Positions 38,170-50,741 of a stretch of 64,000 nt of DNA are shown here, one piece after another. Origin of the DNA: Spirodela intermedia (taxonomy: Eukaryota; Streptophyta; Magnoliopsida; Alismatales; Araceae). The position numbers and the translations under genes were made by a program. Within the stretch, counting starts at the first letter, position 1. Each line of letters starts with the position of its first letter. The stretch covers positions 6,169,501 to 6,233,500 of the forward strand of contig LR746269.1 of NCBI GenBank assembly GCA_902729315.2, given 5' to 3'. The notes under the pieces were generated by a model. It was given only the letters and a program-made list of their open reading frames with translations, did not search any database and was not told the origin of the DNA.

Positions 38170-40857
38170 ATGAATTGCTTTCCGTGTTTCTCATCCGGTG
38201 AAAAGAAGGGATCAAAGAGCATTGATGGGAGGAAGGTGCAAGGCCAAGGTACATCACAGAGGGGAATAGTGTCTCAAAGGCCACCAGGTGACTTTTTTTC
38301 TCGTCCTCTTATTTTTATTTTCTTTTTTTTCCCATCTTACATGTTCTCACTAGTATGTATGATCACTGAACTTTTGGATTATTCCCTCTCTGCGGATTAC
38401 TCTCTTGCAGCTGATTTGTAACATTGAGACATTCTGAAAATCCTTCTGACGTCCTTTGGTCTACTTTTATCTGCAAAGTCGGTCGCCAACTGATGGGTTA
38501 TTTTGGATAAGTATAAACCTTCGGCTCTAACCAGTATGTGAATAGATTGCTACACAAAATTATAAATAAAACGACTCCATGAGTATAATCCATACTTATG
38601 ATCTACAAACTTGAAAAAAAAACAACGGCCAAAGAGCATGGATATGCTCGGCCGTTAGAGAGAACACCGATTATGTCATAGAAAAGATGTTCGAATAGGT
38701 AAGTAGTACTTTCCAAAAAAAAAATGGTGTAAGGAATCTTTGATTCTCCTACCATTGCACGTAACATTAGTGCCTTTTCTTGGCTTCTTATGCAGTAAAC
38801 AAAAAGTCAAAATATCATTGGATACCTACATAAATCCATCGAAATGACTCAGGAGAATCATGGCATGGAGGCAATGGAATGTGTCCTTTATCTTTTGTGA
38901 CAATGCAGCTTATGCTTTGGTTGCTGCAGAAAATTCTAAGCAGGTTCCAACTGAGTCGACCACTAAGGATTCTGGGAATGGAAACATTGCAGCCCAAGCT
39001 TTCACATTCCGTGAACTCGCTTCTGTAACCAAAAATTTCCGTCCAGAATGTTTAGTGGGTGAAGGAGGGTTTGGAAGAGTGTACAAGGGGCGGCTTGAGA
39101 AGACTGGGCAGGTAGGTTCCCTCCGTGTGGTGTGATCTATTCTGTCTATACTGCCTCAAGATTTCCATGGTCAAATCAAAGAATGATGGATGGATTTTAT
39201 CATCTATGGGCAGCTTGTGGCAGTGAAGCAACTGGACAGGAATGGACTACAAGGCAACAGAGAGTTTCTTGTTGAAGTTTTGATGCTAAGCCTCCTCCAC
39301 CACCAAAATCTTGTCAATCTTATCGGATACTGTGCTGATGGTGATCAGAGGCTTTTGGTATACGAGTTCATGCCCTTGGGATCTCTAGAAGACCACCTGT
39401 TTGGTACGACTTTCTCGTGTTTTAGACTTTATTTCCAAATCCCTGATGATTATATCACTTTCTTGAGAGTATAATAGCTTCATTTCTCTGTTAAAAGATC
39501 ATCCTCTGGGAAAAAAATTCTTTTCGATGTTGATGATTGGCTTACAAATTCTTCTCTCTTTGACCTCCCTGACGTTCTTGTTTAGATCAACATTTTATAG
39601 AGCTCGAGATGGTTATCTAAGTAGATGAAGTACATGTCTTCTACAGATGTTCCCCCTGATCAAAAGCCTTTGGACTGGTACTCTAGAATGAAAATAGCGA
39701 CTGGTGCTGCCAAAGGTCTGGAGTATTTGCACGACAATGCCAACCCACCAGTTATCTATCGTGATCTGAAGTCATCCAATATCTTACTTGATGGGGAATT
39801 CAACCCAAAGCTCTCTGATTTTGGACTGGCTAAGCTTGGTCCAGTTGGGGATAAAATAAATGATTCTTCGAGAGTGATGGGGACATACGGCTACTGTGCA
39901 CCAGAGTATGCCCGAAATGGTCAGCTCACCCTGAAGTCGGATGTTTACAGCTTCGGAGTGGTCTTGCTGGAGCTAATTTCAGGGAGAAGAGTCATCGACA
40001 CAACCAGGCCAACAAATGAGCAGAATCTGGTTGCCTGGGTATGGAATCTTCATGCTTTACAGTACCCTAATATTATCAAATCGATGTTTCTAGTTCCTTT
40101 TGGCTCATTAAATTAAGATAATAACGCCTTCTAAAGTGTTTTGGCCTGCAAAGCAGAGTACTTGTTTTTTATATATTTTTAAATAATGCTTAGCACGCAT
40201 TTTTCGTCTAAATAAATAGCCACAGATCTTTGAGGTCAATATATATAATCAGTAAGCAAGAACCAAATTGTATTCCCGAATGCCTGGACACTTACTTCTT
40301 CTTTGCATTGTAAAGCACATGTTTCTCAATATCTATGTTTCACTAGAAAAAAATGTATATAATAAATATTAAGCATGAAGTAGTCCTTCTATGGCATTCA
40401 CGTCATCTGATTACCAAATCCCTGTGGTCAGCCATCAAATAGTTTCCTCCTCAACCCTGGTAATCCCCCTCGCTAATTTTTTCAGGCACAACCCATGTTC
40501 AAAGACCAAATGAGATTTCCAGAGCTCGTCGACCCTTTCTTGAGGGGGAACTACCCGACGAAAGCGTTGAATCAGGCCGTTGCTGTCGCCGCCATGTGCC
40601 TCCAGGAAGAACCGATCGTCCGCCCGTTGATGACCGACGTTGTCATGGCTCTGGGCTTCCTTGTGGTCGCCCCTACCACTGAGGGCAGCTCGACTCCCTC
40701 CCGCGCTGAGACCCCGCCTCCAAAACAGGAAATGAATGCAGACAGAGCAATGCAGGAGAGTGAAATGGACCGCCAGCGGGCCGTTGCGGAGGCCATCGAA
40801 TGGGGCTCAAACTCTCGAGGGAACCAACGATCATGGCGTGAGTCTGGCTCCTTGTGA
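38170..40857 (+). CDS. Receptor-like cytoplasmic kinase, RLCK-VII, PBL23/LIP type
   Basis: A Ser/Thr kinase that relays signals from plasma-membrane receptors. CDS exons are 38170-38287, 38930-39111, 39214-39403, 39647-40038 and 40486-40857, giving 417 aa. The N-terminus MNCFPCF has two cysteines suited to palmitoylation and no myristoylation glycine at position 2, as in PBL23/LIP relatives. Kinase motifs: P-loop GEGGFGRV (about 83-90), catalytic lysine in VAVKQL (about 105), [10 protein letters not shown] (about 200-209), DFGLAK (about 221) and the activation segment [23 protein letters not shown] before the kinase domain is typical of the PBL23/LIP subgroup. The C-terminal tail after LGFL is Pro/Glu/Arg-rich. 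The last exon is GC-rich, the others are not. No inactivating change is seen. Confidence 0.93.
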
Positions 40858-42586
40858 AGAAAGTTCTCAGGTTGGTGCCGATTATACTTCCTTTTAATTC
40901 ATTATTTACTGGGAATTTCTCTGAATCGGTGGGTGGGTTTCTGAGAAGGGCAAGCCATCTAATCTCCATTCCCTTTTTGGGCAAGTTGACGTTTATTACC
41001 CATCCCGTTGACCCCTCTTTTCTTGTCATGTTCAGCTAATCAGATCTACAAAACCCACGCCGGTGCTTTCCGATGCCTAATATCTCATTTTCTTGATCAG
41101 TTACTCCATTGTGGCGAAGAAGCATGCCAAGAAAAGAAAGAACATTCTTCGATCTACCCCAAGTTCTGAGGGCTAATCAGACCGCCAGCAGCATCAGTGG
41201 CCGTGGTGCTCTATCAAAGAGTGTGACTTGGTGGCCAGGTCCAAGGAGGAGCCCTTGGCGCCGCCTGGTGAAATCTCAGCTTGCTCCGGGGAACATCACT
41301 CCCATGCGGCCCACTTGCCTCTCCTTGGGCTCCCTCATCTCCACGTCTTCGGGAGAAGAGCTCGCAGTTGTTATCTGAAACGTGCTTTTAAAGACTGGCT
41401 CTTGGACGAGTTTTGGCAGCATGCTCTCAATAAGTACGTGATTTCTATGCGAGGGGATTCCGGAGAACCCATTGGCGCGCTTGATTTAGGGAAAACTCCC
41501 CATCTTTTGCTGAACTTTGGAAATAACCCTCGAAACAGAAAACAGTGGAGGGGAGACCAGACATTTCGGAAATAACTCAGATAATTCCGTTCTCAGCCCA
41601 TGGGCTCAATTGCAGCAGAAGCCGATCTTGAAAGCAGGTGTGAGAAAAAAAGGTCAACTTCTACGTTCCATGCGTCTTAAAATGGTCAACTTTTGAGAAA
41701 AAATAATATTTAGCAGTAGAATTTGATATATAAAAAAGTGCCAATTTATTGGATTTTACTGATAAAAGGATAACAAAATTGGGCCGTATGAGACCACCTT
41801 GATATATTTTTAGGCCTTCTAAGACGCATTCTTTGGATTTTTTTTACTAAATAGTCAACATTTTCATTAAAAAAATATTTAGCAGTAGAATTTGATATAT
41901 ATATATATATATATATAAGAACCGCCATCGTATGGGATTTTATTGATAAATGGATTAAAAAATTGGGGCATATGAGGTCACCTTGATATCTTTTTAGGCC
42001 TTCTGAGACCCATTCTTTTGACTTTTTTTTCCCTTTCTCATCCAGCTTATTTGTAGATAAAAAAAATTATGGCCCTTTTCTAATTCTCATCACTATGACT
42101 ATAATGATTCGGATCTCTAAATGGGCCCCTTTTTAGCAATTACGGCTGACTTTTAGTGCCCGCCAAACTCCTCGGAAAGTTTTAGTGCCCCCCAAATTAT
42201 GGCCATTTTTATTCTACGCTTGCTGGTCTTCTATAAAACACGTGGCAGAAGCTAATTGGAAAGTTCTTGTAATGGAAGCCTGGGGTCCAACCAATAGATG
42301 CCCACCTGGATTGGGCCGGATTACGAGGCCCAAATGAGAGAAAAATGGGCTGGTCTGGTCTGCTGGGCCCGAGAGGCCCATGAATGACCAAGGAAGAATC
42401 GGAAAAGTGGGCTTTTAAAAGCGGAGAGAAAACTGGGCCAGGACAGGACGGGTCGGGTTTCGACTTACCAGGCCCATTAACGGCCCACCAAAGGAAGCGG
42501 GAAGAACTTACTCAGAAGGCCTTTCAGCGTGTTTGATAGTGCATTATTTGCAGGATTTCAGCAAAGGAGGGCGCTGCTCGCCCCTC
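40858..42586. other. Spacer between convergent kinase and IVD genes
   Basis: Holds the kinase 3' UTR, a GC-rich stretch at 41100-41580 with unrecognised open frames, an imperfect tandem duplication (about 41683-42038) containing an (AT)n tract at 41898-41918, and a dense cluster of site II-type elements at 42312-42487. No gene could be supported. Confidence 0.6.
41683..42038. repeat. Imperfect tandem duplication, period about 168 nt
   Basis: Two direct copies start near 41683 and 41852. Shared landmarks are 'atatttagcagtagaattt', 'ggattttactgataaa' (second copy 'attg') and 'caccttgatat', followed by a run reading tttttaggccttct. Confidence 0.85.
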
Positions 42587-45500
42587 TCAGCCATTCTTGA
42601 AGAGCTCCCTGCCGATGATCATCCTCCTGATCTCGCTCGTCCCCGCCCCGATCTCGAAAAGCTTCGCGTCCCTCAGTAGCCGGCCGGTCGGGTACTCGTT
42701 GACGTACCCGTTGCCCCCCAGGCACTGGATGGCCTGCCGACGACCAACCAGAAAAAGAAAGATCACATTTTTGGGAATTTTGGCTGAAATGGTCAACGGG
42801 TTCGGGGGAAAATATGCAGCTTTCGGATATCGTGGGTATGGATACTAGAATTGGAGGAACTCCGAGAAAAGTCAAACCTGAAGGGCGACCTGGGTGGCTC
42901 TTTCAGCGGCGTAGAGGATGACCCCGGCGCAGTCCTGCAGAGCATGTCAGTTGTGTGAGGATGACAGAAGTCAACGTCAAGCATTCCAGTTTCTGTTTAT
43001 AACTAAAAGCCTCTTCACACATAAAATGGCTATTGATGTAGAGAGAGGGAGAGAGAGAGAGAGAGAGAGCATAAGAACAACAGAAAGATCAATTAAGGAA
43101 AAATAAAACACTAAATATGGAAAATTTTGATCACCTTGGGATCAATTTTTCCATGATCACAATCTCTCGCAACGGAGTAGACAAAGGCTCTGAGGAGACG
43201 AGCAGAAATCAGACGTCAACGGACTATTAATAGAAAAAAAAAAAAAAAAAACTCCACCTCGCCGACTGCAAGGAAGTGTACATGTCGGCCAGCTTTCCCT
43301 GCGTTTCAGTTTTGCCGTGAGCAGATCAATAAATGGAAACAAAAGGGTGCCGCCAATTACTTCTGCCGAAGACAAAACATATGAAAGTCAAACCTGCATC
43401 AGTTGAAACTCCCCGATTGCGCGGCCAAACTGTTCCCGCTGGCGGACATAAGGGATGGCCACATCGAGGCAAGCTTGCATGAGCCCGAGGGGGCCGGCGG
43501 CCAGCACCAGCCTTTCCAAGTCCAGCCCGGACATCATGACATAGACTCCTGAATGAACAGACATTGTGTAATGAATGATAGACTGAACCGAGAGCAAGCA
43601 TCATGGTCAATACCGAGAGTTGACTTCCAGTTTCTCAGACGGGTTACAAACATATATGAGAAATATATAGATTTAATTTTTAAATCAACCACTAGAGAAA
43701 CCTTCCAAGTCCTAAAGAGAAGATCACCCAGGATATTAATAGGTATCTTTATATAGTCAAAGGATTGGGGCTCCAAACATGATTTATTCTAATGATTGAG
43801 CATATCCATTTCGCCCGCATTTGGAAAATTTACACCACTGAATCTGCTCTCCGAGTTAATATGATTGTGGAATAATCATGGAGGTGATAGAATTTATACG
43901 GGAAAACCCTGCGAGTGGAGACAATACCTTTCCCTTCCTGCCCAAGAATATTTTCTTCAGGAACAAGGCAGTTATCAAAAATAAGCTCACATCTGTAAAA
44001 AAATAAAATAAAATAATTATTTTAATAAAATCATGAGACTGTGAGTCTCTTCTAGTTTAAAGATGGCATTCAAGATTATGGCCAAAACGAAGAATCAGAA
44101 CATACGTGTCACTTCCACGCATCCCGAGCTTGTCTAATTTCTGTGCGGTACTGAACCTGAAATAGTATTTAACACTATCCATTAATTTTTCAATGAAAAT
44201 ACCTCGAATTAGGTCAAAAAAAAATGAAGCTTAAATTTAGACGAGCCTTTTTATTTGATCTGAAAACGTTACGGTTTCTTATTCACCATGATAATATTAA
44301 AAAAATGCAATAATAATATTACCTCAGCAACTAATGGATTTTACTAGTAAAAGAGAAATTTAAACAATAATCAAATGAAAAACATAGTAAAACTGATTTT
44401 CTGAAACCAGTACATGATAATAATCGGGAATAGTCTTTGAAGTTATAACTGTAAACTTAACGACATAATACAAACCCAGGCATTCCTTTCTCGATGATAA
44501 AAGCAGTAATTCCTTTTGATCCAGCTTTGAGATCTGTTTTTGCATATACTACCTGCCCACATTCAGCATATCAGAGGAAGAGTAGAAACTAAATTACTTT
44601 ATTTTTACAATGAAAACAGTATTAGGAAACTCTTGAATCGTGAGAGGGTACCATAAGGAAACAGGAGAAAACTCTTGAGATTTGGTATAAAACCGTGGCA
44701 TAATCCTCTAACAACGTTAAAGCATACAAAAACAGTGGCATGAAACAAGGTGGGACCAGGTTGTGAGCAAACTAGATCATGTCTCCAAAGGAGTTAGGTA
44801 CCATGTCTTCAATGGCCTCAGAAAGCTGTTTGAACCCATAATAGGCTATTTTTCAAGGAAAATGGGTGCAGGAGAGTGCGAAAGCCAAAACAATTTTTAT
44901 GCTTGGGTATAGATAATTAGAGTTAAGCCTGTGTACCCTTCAATAATAGACGAAATGCAATGATATTCTTCACTGATATAACACATGCACCGTGATGGTA
45001 TCAATTGGTAAAAATAGCATTAAAACTGGAAAGATTCTTTGCATCGATTTTTTTTCTAGGAGTAAAAGAAGTTCTTGTTATACTATAATATGGGCCAAGA
45101 AGACTATAACTGCCTTTGAAATTCCTTATCAGAAGTAAATGTACGAAAGGAGTACAACAAAATCAAAGGATTGCATGAGAAAATAAGCACTAAAGAGACT
45201 ACCAAGGTTTCGGCAATTGTTCCATTGGTGCACCACATCTTGTTTCCATTGATAACATAGCCACCATTGACGCGATCAGCTTTGCATCTCATGCTAACAA
45301 CATCTGAGCCGGCTGGAACGCAAAAAGTATGTGGGTCCTCAGAATGAGATGGGATAAAATGGAAATTAAACCACGCTTCTTATCAATTTCCTTTAAAATA
45401 CAATTTAAATCTTCAAAAATTACCATTCGGTTCGCTCATTGCCAATGCTCCTACATGATCCCCCGCAATAAGCTTCATAAAAAATCACATGTATTATATC

Positions 45501-47337
45501 AGAAGATAATAACGAAAAATGATGGAACATTAAAGTAGTGTTCCTCCATTTCGAGGGCAAGCGACTGTCTTCTATTTAGATGCTAAATATATGCGTTTTA
45601 TAATAAGACTTAACGCATCAAGCAATAGCAGAAATTTAATTTCACGGTGGAAGCCCAAGAAATACATGAAAGGCAACAACAGTTTATCACTTGGTTTTTA
45701 TATTCATTCGGGAAATTTCTTTAAGAGTGCTCCTTGTTTCTAACTATGACTGTTACTTTGTGTAATTCCTACAGAAGTTTATATATTTATATATACATCA
45801 AATTAACCAAAAAATAAGAAAAATAAGAAATCACACAACCACAATGTCACATTTTTCAACCAGAATTTTTCTTAAAAAGGAAAGCAAGAACTTGATTTTT
45901 GTCTGAAAATATACCGTAAAAAATTGCATATATATGGGGCAAAAAAGCGTAGTAAGATGGAAAATCCAATAATTATACGAGATGCCGACTTAAAATATGG
46001 ACATGGAGGAAACCTTAGGCAAGTACTTCTGTTTCTGAGAGGGGTTTCCATGTCGCACCTATAAAGGAAAATGAAATGATTATCAACAAAAAAATTAAAG
46101 AAATCTAGGCAGTTAGAAGACATTTCACATATAATGAATGTCACGTACCAATTGATTGATGCATAGATTTGAGTGAGCACCGTAGGAAAGGCCAACAGCT
46201 CCAGAAGCTCTGCTAATTTCTTCCATTGCTATGCAGTGGTACAAATATCCAAGGCCAAGACCTCCATATTCCTCTGAAAGATACAAAATGTGGCAATGTT
46301 GTTTAGAACAATCAGCATTTTGAGGACGTAAAGCAGCCCAAGGGATTTAGATAACTACAGGAAAACAAAGAACGAAATCGGAAATAAATAATGGCAATAG
46401 AAGGAAAAGTTAAATTTAATAAAGAGCACAAATCTAATTCACGCACATGGGATGGTTGACACTATCACCACGTCATCTCTTGACAACGTGGTTAAGAAGT
46501 TTTAAATCTCGACCACTTGCAAATATTCGCTCACTTCGTGATCAAGTATTTCTTTCCTGATGGACGGATATAACATAAATTTGCATGAAACCGATCTTCT
46601 AAACTAGCTATATTCTTATGCAAAATTTCCACCCTTTTCACAACGATCACCTGCATTCCTCCAAATTAGTTTTAAATTTTCATCACAAAAGAAATAGACC
46701 ATTCAATACATCAGAATAAGTACGAGGAAACCAGGACTCCATGAAGAAACAACGAAGTTGTCTATACATTTCTATTTAAAATAGTTTTATACCTGGTGCT
46801 GTAACCCCGTGCAGATTGAAATCACCCATGAGCTTCCACAAGTTGACATCCTATCACAAATAATGAATAATTCTCAGTCTAGCACGACTAAATGAAATTG
46901 CCAAAGAACCGGGACGGCAGGATTTTATGCTGACCTTTGGAAAATTGTTCGTAGCATCCACCTTCGCGGCATGGGGGGCAATGCTTTCTTGCGCAAATTG
47001 AGCGACACTCTCCTTAAACTGTTAGCGTTTTGCCACATACAAATGCGTTATACGCCGAGTATTAGAAGAATGGAACACAAGAAATCCACGAACGGGAATG
47101 CACTCTCGAGAAAAAAGGATTTAGACAACGCATAATCAACTAAAGAAGAGAGGATATCACAATCTATCCGCTCAGAGTGGAAGGATCGGAGTGGAACCTC
47201 GAGACGTGAAAGGGAAAAGAGGAGCAACTCACCTGTTCCTGGGTGTCGTCAAAGAGGAGGGAAGTGGAGAACCGAGCGACCAGCCCCTGTCTCCGCAAAG
47301 CGGAGCCGAGATACCTTGCAGCTGCCACCCTCTGCAT
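42587..47337 (-). CDS. IVD: Isovaleryl-CoA dehydrogenase, mitochondrial
   Basis: An FAD acyl-CoA dehydrogenase of leucine breakdown that also feeds electrons to ETF/ETFQO (EC 1.3.8.4). Fifteen minus-strand exons: 47337-47233, 47018-46935, 46850-46793, 46273-46149, 46058-46014, 45472-45424, 45312-45203, 44552-44476, 44156-44106, 43992-43928, 43548-43394, 43298-43258, 43189-43135, 42934-42878 and 42733-42587. They sum to 407 aa with closed phase, close to the family length. The first 25 or so residues are Arg/Ala/Ser-rich, a mitochondrial presequence. Family motifs include AMSEPNAGSD, the segment LDLERLVLA containing the catalytic glutamate (about residue 268), and the C-terminal [10 protein letters not shown]. 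The protein ends FKNG. The two 3'-most exons are GC-rich, the middle ones AT-rich. A (GA)n patch is at about 43041-43070 and a poly-A run in an intron at 43232-43250. Confidence 0.95.
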
Positions 47338-48579
47338 GCTCTGCTGCTCTCCTGCTCGATTTGGTTGGGGCGGGGTTAAGAAAAATGATGGAACCCGCTG
47401 CTCGACTGGAGTTCGTCGACGAGCTCCTCGCCAAAGGAGAGGTTCGCCTTGGTTCCCCGTGGGAATTGGCCAACCATACCAGCCCCCCGCCGAGGTTATC
47501 GGAACCAAATGACGTGTAATCGCGATGCCATCCAAATCCCCGTCAACCCGGAGTCAAAACCTTCTGCGAGAACAACCCACACGGCTCCTTCTGCGGAGAA
47601 GAAGACAGAAGGAATGACCACCATCTACGTCTACCAATTCCGTAGCCACCTCTTACTTCCTCCCTCCTCCGCAGGCAAAACCAGAGATCCTCAGAAGAAT
47701 GAAGCTTCCCTTGAGGATCGTCCCGCCGAGCTCCGGCGATCCTCGGCGTCTCCTCCGTCCGATCCGCTGCTGACCGTCGACGCCAAAATCTACTGCTAAT
47801 TAACAAACTAATTATATATATATTTTAATTATATTCTTAATTTTTAAACAATTAAAATATAAATTGCCAACTGGCCTGACAAGGCTCCAAGGGCCCATCT
47901 CGATCTGGCCCATCATAGCCCATCTTAAAATAATAATCATTTATTTAAGAACGGGCCGGATAAAAAAGAATTTCAGTAAAATTACTTTATTATTTTATTT
48001 CAGGAGTAATTAGCGCAGGCACCGAATCGGAGCGAACAGATTTCACAAGCACGCGGATCTCAACGATCAACTCAGCTTTCCAAGATCAGAAGCGTCGGTT
48101 TAGAATCGCTTCCTGGACAAGCTGACGGTGCGGGGTCAACGAGCTTCCTGCGACCTACCCTCCTCACCGAAACGTGGCCATAAGTCAACAGAGCCCCCCA
48201 TTTGAGATGTAACTGCAAGACGGGCAACGTCAACGCTACTGACCAAGGATTCTCCATTTTTTTCCAGCACAAGTCAGCGATTAAGCATCCCAAGCCCAAC
48301 GAGCTTCCTGCGGCCTACCCTCCTCACCGAAACGCGGCTATAAGTCACCAGACACCCATTAGAGATTTACTGCAAGGTGGGCAACGTCAACGCAGCTGAC
48401 CGAGGATCCTCCATTTTTTCCAGCACAAGTCAGCGCTTAAGGAAGCCCACTGAACTGGCCAAAAGAAAGGAAAAAGGGGGGGGGGGGATTAAAAAAGAAG
48501 TCTTTCTATGTTCGTCGGAGGAGGTTGACTCTGGCCAGGAGGAGAAAGATTTCCTCATAAGGGAAAAGTGAAGGCTTTC
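47338..48579. other. IVD upstream region and S1FA 3' flank
   Basis: Contains GGCCCA-type site II elements at about 47885-47925, about 550 nt upstream of IVD. An AT-rich patch (47800-47870) and a tandem duplication (48137-48448) follow. No further gene is seen. Confidence 0.6.
48137..48448. repeat. Direct tandem duplication, about 160-nt units
   Basis: Two copies begin with 'aacgagcttcctgcg' near 48137 and 48297 and share the landmarks 'taccctcctcaccgaaacg', 'gggcaacgtcaacgc' and 'ccagcacaagtcagcg'. Confidence 0.9.
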
Positions 48580-48866
48580 CTACTCTCCTGGGGCAGAGAC
48601 ACCTTGCTTGAGCCTCTCCTTCCTCATCTTCTTCTTGGAGACGGGCTTCTTCTTCTTTTGGGGGAGATTCTTCTGGGCATACACATAGAGGACATAGTTT
48701 CCTACGAAGAAGACCAGGAGCAGCCCCACGAAGACCACGAGCACTATCACGGCAGGGTTTAGACCCCTTGCTGCCTCCTCCCTAATCACATTTCCCTGTT
48801 AATTAATCATGCTCATAAAGTCAGACATCCCTCAATTAAAATCAAAAGGAAGGAATGAAGGAACTT

Positions 48867-48936
<70 letters not shown>

Positions 48937-50741
48937 TGACTGACAAGAGAATTGACCATATCCGTTGGATGCGAAGAGGATTAGGGTCCATTTAGAAGAT
49001 GGGTAAGTGCACAGCTTTGCATGAATACAGTGATTTAATTTTCCCGTCATTGGATGTGGATGTAAGGTGCTAAAAAGCTGGAACAATTCTACTTCTGTTC
49101 AAGAAAGAACAGATTTTATGACAAACATGAAGAGAGATAGAAGAGCAGGTTTTAGCTATGATGTGGATAGGATGAAGCTTTACCCATTTTAGAATATACT
49201 CGAATAAAATAAAATGTAGGTGTGGTAGGTATCTCTTCCGAGGTGCTCATAAAGAACTTGCATAAATAATACAAGATCATTCAAATAGAAGCTAAAAATC
49301 AGCCTCAAGATCAGGGAAAAATGGGTATTGTGTACCTAACACTTTTGGAATGGCATTCGAGACATCAAAGTTGGATCATTTTACTGTCATTTGATGTGGA
49401 TGTAAGGTCCTAAAAAGCTGGAACATTCTCCTTCTGTCCAAGAAAGAACAGATTCTATGACAAACATGAAAAGAGATTGAAGGGCAAATAGGATGAAGCT
49501 TCACCCATTTTAGAATACACTCGAATAAAATAAAATGTAGGCTGTGTGGTAAGTATCCTCCGAGGTGCTCATAAAGAACTTGCATAAATAATACAAGATC
49601 TTTTACATGGAAGCTAATGATCAGCCTCAAGATCAGGCAAAAAGGGGTAATATGTGCCGACCACTTTTAGAATGGCATTTGAGACATCAAAGTTGTTCAC
49701 AAGTTTTAGAGCCTGGTCAAAAAGGTAATAATTTGAATTTATCAAAGTTCTGGGATAATAAGTATCATCACCAAGAATCCCTCGAGGAGCGATTTATAAC
49801 CATGGGAGGGAAAAGAAAATTTTCAATATTTAGGTGCCATGTCAGCGTCCAGATTTTTTTGATGCGTATATTCACTGGATCCCACTAACGAAGATCAAGG
49901 TCTGATGTCAGTGGCACACTCTCAGTCCACATAGGTTCTTAAAGTTCTGTCTTCTACATTACAAAGACGGTAGAGGGCAGGCCACCTGAAAAAAGGCACG
50001 CCTTTAGGCAGATTTCATTCTCTCCTGTGATCAGAGAACTGAAATAAGTCCTCAGAAGGGAATCAGTGTTCATACACGGGTTTTTCTGATAATCCGAAAA
50101 CTGACCCCCAGATTTTTCAGAGAAAAAAGGGTAATAAATAGACTATTAGAACAGAATCCTGGTCTAATTGAACTAAATTAGTAATTAGTTGTCAAGAGAT
50201 CATATGATCCACGAAATGGACTTCTTTGTACGGTATGGACGAGAAGGTTATTAGTACACAAAAGGAGGGGCAAAGAGGTATCCACTATCAACCAATGAAG
50301 AAAATAATTGTCGAAGCATGCATATCATCTCAAATGGAGACGCATGCGTACCCTGACCTTTATAAATCAAGCATGGAACCCGTCTTCCCCCCCCCCTTCC
50401 TAGTACAATTTTTTTCACCTTGATTACGTGCGAGAAATAACTCCAATCTGCACTCTGCCCCAAGACGAGTGGAAACCAGGTAAGAATGTCAAATCATAGA
50501 AATTATACACGTGCTTCTCATCTGAAGAATCTCTGGCATTAGTATTATGATTCACTGATGAAACTCTGAGACTGCGTCATATTCTTCTCCAAACAGTTAG
50601 TACTTTATGCAAAAATGTTCATAATGAGGTTAAGGAAGAAGGCGAACGGCCAAACTTTTATGTTTTTAAAGAGTCCCCACAGCGTACCTGATTTCTTGCA
50701 GTAAGTGCAATCTCTGCCAAGATGGATTTCAAATCCTCCAT
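48580..50741 (-). CDS. S1FA-like small basic protein
   Basis: Small plant-specific protein of the S1FA family; spinach S1FA was described as binding a negative promoter element, but members also carry a hydrophobic segment. Minus-strand exons 50741-50688 and 48795-48580 join in phase to 89 aa. Exon 2 starts GNVIREEA and has a strongly hydrophobic segment of about 24 residues (NPAVIVLVV to LYVYA), then the basic signature [10 protein letters not shown] and the invariant end KQGVSAPGE. Exon 1 is not conserved; its ATG was chosen because it is in frame and follows the acceptor at 50755 (exon to 50754). A leader exon at 51491-51434 also carries an ATG, so a longer or upstream reading frame is possible. 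Intron 1 contains a (CT)n tract and a tandem duplication. Confidence 0.8.
48869..48931. repeat. (GA)n microsatellite
   Basis: Uninterrupted GA run of about 63 nt on the plus strand in the S1FA intron. On the S1FA sense strand it is (CT)n and sits about 73 nt upstream of the acceptor. Confidence 0.95.
49034..49720. repeat. Direct tandem duplication, about 345-nt units
   Basis: Two adjacent copies, about 49034-49380 and 49380-49720. Shared landmarks include 'gatgtggatgtaagg', 'agaaagaacagatt', 'cgaataaaataaaatgtagg', 'aagaacttgcataaataata' and 'gagacatcaaagttg'. They differ by substitutions and small indels. Both lie in the S1FA intron. Confidence 0.9.
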
